Assembly: GCA_020633955.1 (NCBI GenBank)
Contig: JACKCP010000005.1
Location: 124,001-188,000, forward strand
DNA length: 64,000 bases
Direction: 5' to 3'
DNA from: Desulfobacteraceae bacterium
GTDB lineage: Bacteria; Desulfobacterota; Desulfobacteria; Desulfobacterales; JACKCP01
Each line of letters starts with the position of its first letter. The stretch's first letter is position 1. The notes below the pieces were generated by a model. That model searched no databases and was not told where the DNA came from. It was given only the letters and a program-made list of their open reading frames with translations. This document shows positions 36,270 to 46,203 of this stretch, piece after piece. The translations under genes and the position numbers were made by a program.

Positions 36270-36360
36270 TACGGTTTTTAATAAATTGTTTCAGGAAGAT
36301 TGTTTCCCCTGTGCAAATTTTTCTGCAACTTCCAGGGTCTTCGCCGTCGTTCATGACTTG
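36270..36360 (-). promoter_or_regulatory. putative structured leader upstream of mgtE
   Basis: On the minus strand three stems stack in order: GAAGA with TCTTC, CCCTG with CAGGG and TGCA with TGCA, separated by short internal loops. The region sits in the 253-nt space between the YkgJ-type gene and mgtE. It could regulate mgtE in response to ions, but it does not match the M-box consensus. A 40-codon frame (36232-36354, ATG after AAAGGA) overlaps it and is an alternative explanation. Confidence 0.35.
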
Positions 36361-36436
36361 TCCTTTTTTATGGTTGAACAAAAAAAATAAAACTTGATTT
36401 AAATATAATTGAAAGAATCATATGTCAATAAAATCT

Positions 36437-37108
36437 TTAGCTTAAAATATTGTCAATTATATAAGGAGAAATTACAAGTCCTTCTTCCCGGGAGTATTTT
36501 ACCTTGTATCTCAGTTGTTCCATTGTAGTTATAAGGCTTCTGCCAAATATCAGGTCAAGCATGAAAGAGGCAGCTTTTTGTTTTTCGGAAACAATTTCCC
36601 TGATATTTATGTCAAATAAAATTATTTCCTTGAGTTTTTCAAGGGCCTTATTGTTTGTCTGGTTTTCAATTTCATTTAAAAGATCTCTGATTTCCTTGTA
36701 AGAGCATTTCTGGTCATGTTCTTTGATAAGATCTGAAAGTGCCGGGATTTTTTGAAAAACAAGTTCTCTGGTTAAAAGGTTTTTGTTCATCAGGGAAACA
36801 ATTGATTTTATGTCCCAGCATTTTAAAAGCCTGCATTCAACAGGTCTTGAATCATAAATAGAGCATAGTTTTGAATCCTCATCAAGGTAGATGCAGGACC
36901 AGGTTTTATTTTTGCCTTTTATTTTGATAATTTCATTTTCAAGAATGATTTTCTCACCTGTTTTTGGATCAAGGGCTTTTTCCCCTTTTCTTAAGGTAAC
37001 AAGATCTGACGGCGGTATTTTGCCCTGAACAACAAGGTATTTGTCTTCAATGTGGAGTGTTGGTCCGCTTTTTTCACAGCATTTTCCGCACTTTTTGCAT
37101 TCCTGCAT
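36437..37108 (-). CDS. YkgJ-family cysteine-cluster protein
   Basis: A 223-residue cytoplasmic protein with the N-terminal cluster CKKCGKCCEKSGPTL (Cys4, 7, 10, 11) and later WSCIYLD, CSIYDSRPVECRLLKCW, the pattern of the CxxCxxCC/YkgJ family, which likely binds zinc or an iron-sulfur cluster. The C-terminal half is helical and longer than in the shortest members. Function is unknown. GAGAGG precedes the ATG. It lies downstream of PFOR beyond a terminator. Confidence 0.82.
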   Translation of the reverse strand: MQECKKCGKCCEKSGPTLHIEDKYLVVQGKIPPSDLVTLRKGEKALDPKTGEKIILENEIIKIKGKNKTWSCIYLDEDSKLCSIYDSRPVECRLLKCWDIKSIVSLMNKNLLTRELVFQKIPALSDLIKEHDQKCSYKEIRDLLNEIENQTNNKALEKLKEIILFDINIREIVSEKQKAASFMLDLIFGRSLITTMEQLRYKVKYSREEGLVISPYIIDNILS

Positions 37109-37128
37109 ATTGCACCTCTCAAAATAAC

Positions 37129-37160
37129 AACCGCCCTGAAAATGATTCAGGGCGGTTTTA
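37129..37160 (-). terminator. terminator of the PFOR gene
   Basis: AACCGCCCTGAA and TTCAGGGCGGTT form a 12-bp stem with a short loop. It sits 24 nt beyond the PFOR stop and just before the YkgJ-type gene. Confidence 0.88.
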
Positions 37161-37183
37161 AATCAGATTGTTAAAAATTTAAA

Positions 37184-40100
37184 TCAGTCTTTTTTATCAG
37201 CTTCTGACATAAACTTTAGAGTTTCATATCTCTGGTTAATTTCTTCTTCAATCTTTGCTCTGAGTTTTTTTGATTCTTCAGGGAAAGATCTTTCAAGCAT
37301 TGCATATCTGTTTTCACCTGAAAGGAAATCCTGCAGTGTTCCGTCTGGAGCCTTTGATTCAAGAACAAAAGGATTTTTGCCTTCATTTGCAAGCATTGGG
37401 TTGTATCTGTAAAGCGGCCAGTAACCAGAGTCTACAGCAAGCTTTTGTTCGTACTGGCTTTTGCCCATACCAAGTTTGAGGCCCTGGTTTATACATGGAG
37501 CATAACAGATTACAATTGAAGGTCCTGGGTAGGCTTCTGCTTCTGCAAAGGCTTTCAGTGTCTGCTGTTTATTTGCTCCCATTGCAACAGAAGCAACATA
37601 AACATAACCATATGTCATTGCCATTCTGCCAAGATCTTTTTTGGAGGTCTTTTTACCTGATGCTGCAAATTTTGCAATTGAGCCTGTTGGTGTTGCCTTT
37701 GAAGACTGACCGCCTGTATTTGAATATACTTCAGTGTCAAGAACAAGGATATTTATGTCTTCGCCCGATGCAAGAACATGGTCAAGACCGCCATATCCAA
37801 TATCATATGCCCATCCGTCACCGCCAAAAATCCAGTGTGATTTTTTAACAAAAAGATCAGCCTGAAGTGCAATCTCATCTATGAGGTCGCTTTCAGGAGC
37901 AGTTGGAAGAAGTGCTTCAAGCTTGTCAGCTGCTTCTTTTGACTTTTCAGCATCCCACATTGATTCAAGCCATTCAGACATTGCATCTTTAAGTTCTGCA
38001 GGAATATCCTCTTCCATTGCCTCTCTTACTTTCTCGGCAAGAGCATTTCTTCTGTGGGTCATTGATACCTGGATACCAAATCCAAATTCAGCTGCATCTT
38101 CAAAAAGTGAATTACCCCATGTAGGTCCAAAGCCGTCACTGTTTGTGCAGTATGGGAATGATGGTGCAGAACCGCCAAATATTGAAGAACAGCCTGTTGC
38201 GTTTGCAATAAGCATTCTTTCACCAAACAGCTGGGTAAGCACTTTGATGTATGGTGTTTCACCGCATCCTGAACATGCACCTGAAAATTCCATAAGAGGT
38301 TTGTAAAGCTGGCTTCCCTTAACAGTATCACGCTTGAGGAGTCCTTCTTTAAATGGAATTTCAAGTGAGAATTTATGGTTTGCAACCTGTTCATCTCTCT
38401 GGGTATCAATAGGCTTCATTACAAGTGCAGGCTCTTTTGCAGGACAGATATCTGCACAGTTTCCGCAGCCAAGGCAGTCAAGGGTATTAACCTGAATTCT
38501 GAATTTGTAGTCTTCAAGTCCCTTGCCCTTTGCTTCAATTGTTGCAAAAGAAGCAGGAGCACCTTCGAGTTCTTCATCCTTTGCAAAAACAGGAAGAATT
38601 GCAGCATGTGGGCATACAAAGGAACACTGGTTGCACTGAATACAGTTTTCTGCAATCCACTCTGGAACCTCAATTGCAACTCCGCGTTTTTCATACTGGC
38701 TTGTTCCAACAGGGAAAATTCCGTCAGGCTCAAATGTGCTGACAGGCAGTTTGTCGCCCTGCTGTTTGTTTATCGGGAATACAACATCTTTGATGTATTC
38801 TGGGATTTCATCTGGTTCTGAAGCTGCTGAACTGTCAGAAGCATCTTTCCATGATTCTGGAATTTTAATTTCCTTGATTGCATCAAGAGCCTTGTCAACA
38901 GCGTTGATATTCATATCTACAATAGACTGGCCTTTTTTGCCGTATGTTTTGTCTATGTCTTTTTTTAGAAGGCTTATTGCCTGGTCAACAGGAAGAACAT
39001 TTGCAAGTTTAAAGAAAGCAGCCTGCATTATCATGTTGATTCTTCCGCCAAGACCAACTTCTGATGCAATTTTAATCGCATCTATCATGTAAAACTTGAT
39101 ATTTTTTTCAGCTATGGTTTTTCTCATGGCAGCAGGGAGGTGAGTCTCAAGCTCATCTGCATTCCAATTTGCGTTTAAAAGGAAAGTTCCTCCTTCCTTA
39201 ATGCCCTCAAGAATATCATAGATTTCAACATATCCAGGTTTGTGGCATGCAATAAAGTCAGCCTTGTGAATAAGATAGGTCGACTGGATAGGCGAATTAC
39301 CAAATCTAAGATGGGATATTGTGATACCGCCTGATTTTTTTGAGTCGTATGAAAAATATCCCTGTGCATACATGTCAGTGTTGTCGCCGATGATTTTAAT
39401 GGCTGTTTTGTTTGCACCAACAGTACCGTCTGAACCAAATCCCCAGAATTTACATCTTACAGTTCCTTCAGGGGCTGAATCGTAATCTTCTTTGATTTCA
39501 AGTGATGTATATGTAACATCATCTTCAATTCCAACTGTAAAATGATTTTTTGGAGCCATGCTGTTCATGTTGTCGTAAATGGCTTTTACCATTGCTGGTG
39601 TAAATTCCTTTGAGCCAAGTCCGTATCTTCCGGCTGTGATTTCAGGAGCCTCTCTCTTTTCAAAGAAAGCTGTACAAACGTCAAGATAAAGAGGATCACC
39701 TATTGCTCCAGGCTCTTTTGTACGGTCAAGAACAGTTATTCTGCTGCATGAAGCAGGGATGGCATTCAAGAAATCCTGAGCAATAAAAGGTCTGTAAAGT
39801 CTTACCTTTACAAGTCCTACTCTTTCTCCGTTTTTATTCATTGTGTTTATTGTTTCTTCAATTGTTTCACATGATGAACCCATTGAAACAATAACTCTTT
39901 CAGCCTCAGGATGTCCTACATAATCATACAGATTGTATCTTCTTCCTGTGATCTGATATATTTTTTTGAAGTAGTCCTTCACAATTCCTGGAAGTGCATA
40001 ATAAAAGGTGTTTGCAGCTTCCCTTCCCTGGAAATAAATATCAGGGTTTTGTGCTGTTCCTCTGATTTCTGGATGTTCAGGGTTCATTGCATTTTGTCTG

Positions 40101-40708
40101 AAGGCATCAACAGAAGCAAAATCAGTAATAGAAGCTATTGCATCATAGTCTATACTTTCAATTTTCTGAATTTCATGTGAGGTTCTGAAACCGTCAAAGA
40201 AATGAAGGAAAGGCACTCTACCTTCAATTGCACAAAGATGAGCTACAAGTGAAAGATCCATTACTTCCTGAACTGAGTTGGAGCAAAGCATTGCAAAACC
40301 TGTCTGTCTTACAGCCATAACATCTGAATGATCACCAAAGATTGAAAGTGCGTGGCTTGCAAGGGCTCTGGCAGTTACATGGAAAACACCTGGAAGAAGT
40401 TCTCCAGCCATTTTATACATGTTCGGGATCATCAGCAGAAGACCCTGGGAAGCTGTGAAAGTGGAAGTTAAAGCTCCTGCTGCAAGGGAGCCGTGGACAG
40501 CACCGGCTGCACCGGCTTCAGACTGCATTTCCCTGACTGTGACTTTCTGACCGAAAACATTTTTTCGGCCGTCAGCTGACCATGCGTCGATAATCTCACC
40601 TATTGGTGAAGAAGGGGTGATGGGATAAATTGCTGCAACATCGCTTAGAGCATAAGCAACATGTGCGGCTGCGGTGTTTCCGTCAACTGTCATCATTTTT
40701 TTTGACAT
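37184..40708 (-). CDS. nifJ: pyruvate:ferredoxin (flavodoxin) oxidoreductase
   Basis: A single-chain PFOR of 1174 residues that oxidises pyruvate to acetyl-CoA and CO2 while reducing ferredoxin. All domains are seen: the N-terminal AYALSDVAAIYPITPSSPIGE, the gamma-type domain, two [4Fe-4S] motifs (CIQCNQCSFVCPHAAI and CLGCGNCADICP), a further cluster region with FSGACSGCGETPY, and the thiamine diphosphate site GDGWAYDIGYGGLDHV...NTGGQSSKATP. The ATG at 40708, 8 nt after GAGGA, is preferred over 40717. It is monocistronic with its own terminator and is a central enzyme of anaerobic metabolism. Confidence 0.96.
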   Translation of the reverse strand: MSKKMMTVDGNTAAAHVAYALSDVAAIYPITPSSPIGEIIDAWSADGRKNVFGQKVTVREMQSEAGAAGAVHGSLAAGALTSTFTASQGLLLMIPNMYKMAGELLPGVFHVTARALASHALSIFGDHSDVMAVRQTGFAMLCSNSVQEVMDLSLVAHLCAIEGRVPFLHFFDGFRTSHEIQKIESIDYDAIASITDFASVDAFRQNAMNPEHPEIRGTAQNPDIYFQGREAANTFYYALPGIVKDYFKKIYQITGRRYNLYDYVGHPEAERVIVSMGSSCETIEETINTMNKNGERVGLVKVRLYRPFIAQDFLNAIPASCSRITVLDRTKEPGAIGDPLYLDVCTAFFEKREAPEITAGRYGLGSKEFTPAMVKAIYDNMNSMAPKNHFTVGIEDDVTYTSLEIKEDYDSAPEGTVRCKFWGFGSDGTVGANKTAIKIIGDNTDMYAQGYFSYDSKKSGGITISHLRFGNSPIQSTYLIHKADFIACHKPGYVEIYDILEGIKEGGTFLLNANWNADELETHLPAAMRKTIAEKNIKFYMIDAIKIASEVGLGGRINMIMQAAFFKLANVLPVDQAISLLKKDIDKTYGKKGQSIVDMNINAVDKALDAIKEIKIPESWKDASDSSAASEPDEIPEYIKDVVFPINKQQGDKLPVSTFEPDGIFPVGTSQYEKRGVAIEVPEWIAENCIQCNQCSFVCPHAAILPVFAKDEELEGAPASFATIEAKGKGLEDYKFRIQVNTLDCLGCGNCADICPAKEPALVMKPIDTQRDEQVANHKFSLEIPFKEGLLKRDTVKGSQLYKPLMEFSGACSGCGETPYIKVLTQLFGERMLIANATGCSSIFGGSAPSFPYCTNSDGFGPTWGNSLFEDAAEFGFGIQVSMTHRRNALAEKVREAMEEDIPAELKDAMSEWLESMWDAEKSKEAADKLEALLPTAPESDLIDEIALQADLFVKKSHWIFGGDGWAYDIGYGGLDHVLASGEDINILVLDTEVYSNTGGQSSKATPTGSIAKFAASGKKTSKKDLGRMAMTYGYVYVASVAMGANKQQTLKAFAEAEAYPGPSIVICYAPCINQGLKLGMGKSQYEQKLAVDSGYWPLYRYNPMLANEGKNPFVLESKAPDGTLQDFLSGENRYAMLERSFPEESKKLRAKIEEEINQRYETLKFMSEADKKD

Positions 40709-40749
40709 TGAAACCATCCTCTTTCTTTTGAAGTTTTTTAATATTAATC

Positions 40750-40800
40750 CTTACCTGACCAAAATGAACCAAAACGCTTTTTTTGCCCGGATTATTCTTG
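40750..40800. repeat. family B left-end remnant upstream of PFOR
   Basis: TGAACCAAAACGCTTTTTTTGCCC resembles the left end of family B (GAACYAAAACRGTCTTTTTTGTCC). The core and right end are missing. The gap 40709-40969 otherwise holds a CAGGA/TCCTG-type hairpin near 40824-40850 and AT-rich sequence. Confidence 0.4.
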
Positions 40801-40969
40801 ATTAAATCAGACATATACCCGGGCAGGAGACAGTTATCTTGTCCTGTCTTTTGTCTAAATTTTGCCGGAGCATTTTTTTTCATTTTCAGGTTTTAGTCTT
40901 GTTAAAATTACTAAAATTTAATTAAACTATATCCTTAATATGAACAATTATCTTATGTAAAGAAAAAAT

Positions 40970-43900
40970 TTACAGCTTTTTAATATCAAAAAGAGTTTTT
41001 CCTGATTTAAGGAGAAAATAAAAATCTTTGGAAGGAATTGGACGGCTGAAATAGAAACCTTGAATTTCATCACAATCAAGCTCTTTAAGTGCATCTGCCT
41101 GGACCTTGGTTTCAACTCCTTCAGCAGTTACCTTCAGATTGAGGTTGGATGCAAGGGATAAAATTGATTTTATAATTGAAACGTCATCATTTGAGGCTGG
41201 AAAGTCGTCAAGAAAGGATTTGTCAATTTTTAACTCATCAACAGGGAATTTTTTCAGATATCCGAGTGAAGAGTATCCTGTTCCAAAATCATCTATGGAT
41301 ATTTTAGACCCCATTTCCTTGATTTTTTTTGTGACCTGTGAGGCAAGAAAAGGATCTGACATAACAACACTTTCTGTTATTTCAAATTTTACAAATTCGG
41401 GTTTTGCATAAGTGGTGGAGAAAATATGTCTGATTTTATCAATAAGCTCAGGATCATGGAATTGAGCACCGGAAAGGTTTACAGAAATTTCAAGGTTTTC
41501 ATACCCTGATTCATGCCAGAGGTTTATTTCTTCAAAGGCTTTTTTCATTACCCATTCTCCTATTGGGATTATGTGTCCTGTTTCTTCGGCAATAGGGATA
41601 AATAGAGCAGGAGATATTATCTTATTGTTCTTTATCCATCTTATAAGAGCTTCAGCTCCGGTTATCCTGCCTGTGGAAAGTGAAACCTTTGGCTGGTAGA
41701 AAAGTTCGAATTCATTGTTTGAGAGTGCATATGCAAGATTTTGTTCGGTTTCAAGCTGTTTTGCAGCTGATTCATCCATGGAAGGTGTGAAAAAAACAAT
41801 TGTCCTTTTACCTTTGTTTTTTCCTCTATACATAGCCATTTCTGCATTTTTAATAAGTATCTCTGCTGTTTCTCCATCCTGTGGGAAAATTGAAATGCCT
41901 ATGTTTGAACCGCAAAAAATTTCTCTGTCATTAATTTTGTATGGGCCTTCAATTGTTTTCTGTATTTCGGAAGCTTTTTTTATAATCCTGTTCTGGTTTG
42001 AAGCTTCAGGAGCAAGAATAATAAATTTGTCTCCTACAAATCTTGCAATTACCATTTCTTCAGAGATGGTTTGTTTGAGTGTTTCTGCAAAAAGATAAAG
42101 AAGTCTGTCTCCGGTTACGTGGCCAAGGGTGTCATTAATATTTTTGAAATTATTAATATCAATGAAAAGAAGTGCGAAACTTTCCCTTTTTTTTCTGCTG
42201 AAATTGATTTTTTGCTCTGTGATATCTGTAAAAAGCTTTCTGTTAGGAAGTCCGGTAGTTGCGTCATGATAGGTCTGAAAGTGGATTTTTTCCTTGTTGA
42301 GCATAGATTCTGTTATATCATGGAATATTCCGATATAGTTTACTATGTTTCCTGACTTATCTCTGATTGCTGTTATAGAGAGCCATTCAGGGTAAGCCTG
42401 TCCGTTTTTTCTTCTGTTCCAGATTTCTCCTGCCCACTGGCCTTTATGAATAATGCTCTGCCACATTTTTTCATAGAATTTTCTGTCATGCTTGTCAGAT
42501 TTTAAAATTCTTGGATTTTGTCCTTTTACTTCTTCCTTTGAATATCCTGTGATTTCAGTAAAAAGAGGATTGATTCTCAAAATTTTACCTTGAGTATCAG
42601 TTAAGAAGATTCCTTCAATAGAATTTTGGAAAAATGCCTCAGACATTACCATAAGTGATTCATAGGCCTTTAGCGCTGTTATTTCCTTTACATAGATATA
42701 TGCTGAATTTATCTCTTTGAAGGGAGAAATTGTAAAAGAAAATGTTTTGTTTTTTTCTATATATTCAATTTCTTTTGTTGTGTTTGTCTTTAATGCATAG
42801 TCAATTTCATCTGTAAAAGTTTCCGGGAGTTTTTTTCCTTTTTCAAGATGAAATTCATTAAAGGCTTTTAATGCAGAGTTGTTAAAATAAGTAAGATTCC
42901 CGCTTAGATCAACCCTTAATACTGGATTTGGGTTGTCATCAGGGAATTTGGCAAGAATTTTTATCTGTTCTTCCCTGTTTTTACGCTCTTCTATTTCAGA
43001 TTCAAGTTTATTTGTTTTTAGATATAGTTCTTCCATGAACCGATTGAAATATTTGGCCAGTTTTCCAATTTCATCATTGGAGCTGTAGGGGAGCCTGACA
43101 TTCATGCTGCCTTTTGATGCATTTCTGATTTTTTCTATAAACAGGCCTATTGGTTTTGTAATTGTTTTTGTAAGAAAAAGTGTTATCGGGAACATTAAAA
43201 TTATTAAAATAATATAGCTTAAGGCAAAGGTTAAAAAGATATTTTTGCCTGCGGAATATAACTCACTCCTGAACCCTGTAGCGCATATGATAAGATCATA
43301 TCCCTCCAGGAACTTGTAGTACATTATTTTTTCTCTTGGCTTTTCATCACCTTTTATTTTTATTCTATATTCAACCCTGCCGGATTTATTTGCTTTTATA
43401 TTTTTTAGTATTTCAATTCCTTTTGTAAACCCTGTTGTGGCAACGTTTTGGTTTTTCAAAGTGGGATGAACAAGAAATTTGCCCTTTGTATCGATTATAA
43501 AGGCGTATCCTGATTTACCGAATTTGAGTGTTTTTATATTTTCCTCAAGGTCTTCAATTTTTAAAAGACTGTTAAATTCACTTTTATATGATGAGGCAGA
43601 TACAATCCAGTTCCAGGGTTTGAAATGCATGAAATACAGCGCCTTCTCCCTTTCCTTTGTTTCATTTGGATTTTTCCAGTTATATTCAATATAACCTTCT
43701 TTAGTCTTGAGTTTTTTCTTTATAAAGTCATATCCGGATAGATTTCGTCCTATCATTTCATTTTGAGGGTGTATGACAACTTCTCCATTTGTTCTGATTA
43801 CATAGATATATCCAGTCTGGCCAATTGCCTGGGAAGAAAGTATTTGTTTAACCTGAAGCTTCTTTTGTTCCTGATCCATCAGATCATTTGATTGGCTGTT

Positions 43901-44161
43901 CACATATTTCATCAGCTCAATATTTGTTGAAACAATTGTTTTTAAATGATTTTTTATGGAGAGGTCAGCTGTTGTTTCAACCAGGTTGTGGAAGAGGTTT
44001 ATTGAGGATTCAAGTTCTCTGTTTATTTTTTCCTGCATTATGTCGTTTACCAGGGGAACTGTGAAAACAGATGAAATTAAAATTACAAAGAAAACAAGTC
44101 CAAGATAACTTCCAAGTAATTTTTTTCCAATGGTCATGTTTTTAAATGCTTGAGATTTCAT
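40970..44161 (-). CDS. c-di-GMP phosphodiesterase: Cache, HAMP, PAS, GGDEF-EAL
   Basis: A 1063-residue membrane signalling protein. A helix (about 15-35) and a second (about 305-330) enclose a periplasmic sensor with two Cache-like repeats (both with GYIYVI/GYAFII and HP blocks). Then come HAMP (about 330-385), two PAS domains (about 400-490, 505-630), GGDEF and EAL. The GGDEF active-site motif is degenerate (VGDKF at 709-713), whereas the EAL domain is intact (EALIRW at 837, then DDFGTGYSSLGYLKKFPVDELKID). It should hydrolyse c-di-GMP in response to an extracellular small molecule. Confidence 0.9.
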   Translation of the reverse strand: MKSQAFKNMTIGKKLLGSYLGLVFFVILISSVFTVPLVNDIMQEKINRELESSINLFHNLVETTADLSIKNHLKTIVSTNIELMKYVNSQSNDLMDQEQKKLQVKQILSSQAIGQTGYIYVIRTNGEVVIHPQNEMIGRNLSGYDFIKKKLKTKEGYIEYNWKNPNETKEREKALYFMHFKPWNWIVSASSYKSEFNSLLKIEDLEENIKTLKFGKSGYAFIIDTKGKFLVHPTLKNQNVATTGFTKGIEILKNIKANKSGRVEYRIKIKGDEKPREKIMYYKFLEGYDLIICATGFRSELYSAGKNIFLTFALSYIILIILMFPITLFLTKTITKPIGLFIEKIRNASKGSMNVRLPYSSNDEIGKLAKYFNRFMEELYLKTNKLESEIEERKNREEQIKILAKFPDDNPNPVLRVDLSGNLTYFNNSALKAFNEFHLEKGKKLPETFTDEIDYALKTNTTKEIEYIEKNKTFSFTISPFKEINSAYIYVKEITALKAYESLMVMSEAFFQNSIEGIFLTDTQGKILRINPLFTEITGYSKEEVKGQNPRILKSDKHDRKFYEKMWQSIIHKGQWAGEIWNRRKNGQAYPEWLSITAIRDKSGNIVNYIGIFHDITESMLNKEKIHFQTYHDATTGLPNRKLFTDITEQKINFSRKKRESFALLFIDINNFKNINDTLGHVTGDRLLYLFAETLKQTISEEMVIARFVGDKFIILAPEASNQNRIIKKASEIQKTIEGPYKINDREIFCGSNIGISIFPQDGETAEILIKNAEMAMYRGKNKGKRTIVFFTPSMDESAAKQLETEQNLAYALSNNEFELFYQPKVSLSTGRITGAEALIRWIKNNKIISPALFIPIAEETGHIIPIGEWVMKKAFEEINLWHESGYENLEISVNLSGAQFHDPELIDKIRHIFSTTYAKPEFVKFEITESVVMSDPFLASQVTKKIKEMGSKISIDDFGTGYSSLGYLKKFPVDELKIDKSFLDDFPASNDDVSIIKSILSLASNLNLKVTAEGVETKVQADALKELDCDEIQGFYFSRPIPSKDFYFLLKSGKTLFDIKKL

Positions 44162-44214
44162 ATTCAGTTAACTTTAAATTAGTTTGTTTTGTTTTCACAG
44201 TCAGGCCTGAATTA

Positions 44215-44348
44215 TTCTGTATCAGGCGGACAAAGATTTTTTTTGCATCAGCTTAAAATTTGATCCTTAAAATATTCAATGTACCTGAATGTTAAATTTT
44301 TCATCTCCTGCAACTGAACAGAAAACCTTTGTTTTATGTCAGTCACTG
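44215..44348. repeat. family B dispersed repeat, diverged copy
   Basis: It keeps the core TGATCCTTAAAATATTCAATGTA...GTTAAATTTTTCATCTCC and AACTGAACAGAAAACC with CAGTCACTG at the right. A further fragment resembling the core occurs near 44516-44600 (AAATTTAATCTTCAAGG...TGTTAAATTAC). Together they fill much of the 497-nt gap 44162-44658, where no gene is seen. Confidence 0.55.
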
Positions 44349-44658
44349 TTTGAAAATAGCGAAAACAGGATATTAAAATATTATAACAATCTGTAATTAA
44401 ATAAAAAAAATAATTTTTTAAACTTACGTCAGTAATTATAACTTAAATTGAACTATTTTCAAGCATACAGAATGTCTATTACAGGCATCTCTTAACTATA
44501 ACTTATTTTTTTGTTAATTTTGTAGTCAGTTTGAAAATTTAATCTTCAAGGCAACTATTCAGTATTTTATGTGTTAAATTACATCACCCATAACAAATCA
44601 AAAGTCTTGTGGAACTTGGCGTTATATTCAGCAAACTTGAAAATCGTTCAATTCAGGT

Positions 44659-45735
44659 TTAACTTAAATTAAAATCAAAAATAAGCTGCTTTGGAAAACA
44701 GGATTCTGTTTCAAAATTTGATGCGCTTATTCCTAAAAGCCTTATGCTTTTTTTACCTGCATCGGTTTTTTCAAGTAAAGGGCAGGTGAGTCTAAAAATT
44801 TCTTCACTGCTAAAAAAAGGGCTGTTTAAGGTAGTGCTTCTGGTAATTGTATGAAAATCATAATATCTGATTTTAAGAGTAATCGTGTGGGGGCGTACCT
44901 TTATTTTTTTGATAATATCAGAGACCAGAGTGGATAACTTTTTAATTATTTCAATTATTGTTTTTTTATCAGAAATGTCTTTTTCAAATGTAATTTCTCT
45001 TCCGCAGGATTTTCTTTCCCTGAAATCTGATACAGGTCTTAAATCATGTCCTGATGCAAATGAATAAAAAAGATTGCCATGTTTTCCAAAAATGGCAGTA
45101 AGCTTTTTCTGTCCTGCATTTAAAATATCTTTACCAGTGTAAATTCTGTGATAGTGCATTTTTTTTGCAGTCTGCTTACCTATTCCGAAAAATTTTTCCA
45201 CAGGAAGGTTCTCAATTATCGCAGGTGCTTTTTTAGGTGTAATAACTGTAAGTCCGTCGGGTTTTTCCATGTCAGAGGCAAGTTTTGCAAGAAATTTGTT
45301 GTATGAAACTCCTGCAGAAACACAAAGGCCGGTTTTTGAATATACTTCTTTTTTTATTATTTTTGCTGTTTCTGATGCTGAGCCTATATTCATCCTGTCC
45401 TGTGTCACATCCAAAAAAGCCTCATCCAGTGAAAGCGGTTCCATTACATCTGCATATTTTTTGTATATTTCAAAAATTTTTCTGGATTCTTTCTTATACT
45501 TTTCAATATCTGGAAGAATGAAAACAGCATTTTTACATAGTTTTAAAGCTGCAGCAGAAGGCATGGCAGAATGAACTCCATATTTTCTAGCTTCATATGA
45601 ACAGGTTGATACAACCCCTCTTTTATTCGGGAGACCTCCCACAATAACAGGCTTGTCTTTTAAAGAAGGGTTGTTTCTTTTTTCTATGGAGGCATAAAAA
45701 GCATCCATATCCAGATGTATAATTTTTGGATACAT
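44659..45735 (-). CDS. dinB: DNA polymerase IV
   Basis: A 358-residue Y-family translesion polymerase. HLDMDAFYASIE (metal-binding Asp9), KYGVHSAMPSAAALKLC and LSLDEAFLDV (catalytic Asp104-Glu105) define the palm and fingers, and GIGKQTAKKMH and the C-terminal little-finger domain follow. There is no C-terminal clamp-binding extension beyond LIFDFNLS. It begins 6 nt after the TerB-like gene, so the two are co-transcribed. No SOS box was recognised upstream. Confidence 0.94.
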   Translation of the reverse strand: MYPKIIHLDMDAFYASIEKRNNPSLKDKPVIVGGLPNKRGVVSTCSYEARKYGVHSAMPSAAALKLCKNAVFILPDIEKYKKESRKIFEIYKKYADVMEPLSLDEAFLDVTQDRMNIGSASETAKIIKKEVYSKTGLCVSAGVSYNKFLAKLASDMEKPDGLTVITPKKAPAIIENLPVEKFFGIGKQTAKKMHYHRIYTGKDILNAGQKKLTAIFGKHGNLFYSFASGHDLRPVSDFRERKSCGREITFEKDISDKKTIIEIIKKLSTLVSDIIKKIKVRPHTITLKIRYYDFHTITRSTTLNSPFFSSEEIFRLTCPLLEKTDAGKKSIRLLGISASNFETESCFPKQLIFDFNLS

Positions 45736-45741
45736 TCAAGC

Positions 45742-46170
45742 TTAAAACCCGGATTTTTCTTTTATTATGTTATTAAAGTCTTTTTTTATTTCCAAAAGCT
45801 CATGTATTTTTTTGAGAAAAACAAGTTCAGCCTCAATTTCTAAAATTCCGTCAGCAACAGCAATATCTACAGCAGTATCAAAGAGGATTTCTGTTTTTTC
45901 CTGCGAAAGCGAATCTTTTATCTTTTTAGTGAAAAGTTCAAGTTTTTTTTCATCAAAGGAAAAGGCTCCCCCATCAATAAATATTGATGGCATTTTTTCT
46001 ATGGCTGATGCAAGTATATCTTTCAGCTCATATTCACAATCAAGAAGTCCTGCCTTTTTCATACCATTTACCAGAGGAATTCTTTCTGATTCATCAAGAT
46101 TATTGTCCTGTGATGCTACTGCCAGGCAAAGAGCTAAAAAAGCTTCTCTATCACTAAAGTTTGAATTCAT
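45742..46170 (-). CDS. TerB-like helical protein
   Basis: A 142-residue all-helical protein with the TerB-type layout: LALCLAVASQDNNLDESERIPLVNGMKKAG in the N-terminal half and AVDIAVADGILEIEAELVFLKKIHELLEI in the C-terminal half, each containing an acidic turn like the metal-binding loops of TerB. No tellurite-resistance operon is present, so the role is open. AAGGGG precedes the ATG and dinB follows 6 nt after. Confidence 0.65.
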   Translation of the reverse strand: MNSNFSDREAFLALCLAVASQDNNLDESERIPLVNGMKKAGLLDCEYELKDILASAIEKMPSIFIDGGAFSFDEKKLELFTKKIKDSLSQEKTEILFDTAVDIAVADGILEIEAELVFLKKIHELLEIKKDFNNIIKEKSGF

Positions 46171-46203
46171 TTTTTCCCCTTTTGATTGATGATTAAAAGA
46201 AAA

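Noticed and set aside
36285..36400. Possible selenoprotein reading through TGA upstream of mgtE (…KKDKS-U-TTAKTLEVAEKFAQGKQSS).
   Set aside because: The frame upstream of the TGA runs to a TAA with no ATG, GTG or TTG start, and the following stem-loop lacks the usual apical GU of a bacterial SECIS.
36196..36436. M-box magnesium riboswitch before mgtE.
   Set aside because: The conserved M-box blocks were looked for and not found; only unassigned stems are present.
38375..38821. 148-codon plus-strand frame inside the PFOR gene.
   Set aside because: It lies antisense to the ferredoxin domain of PFOR and has no start signal or recognisable domain.
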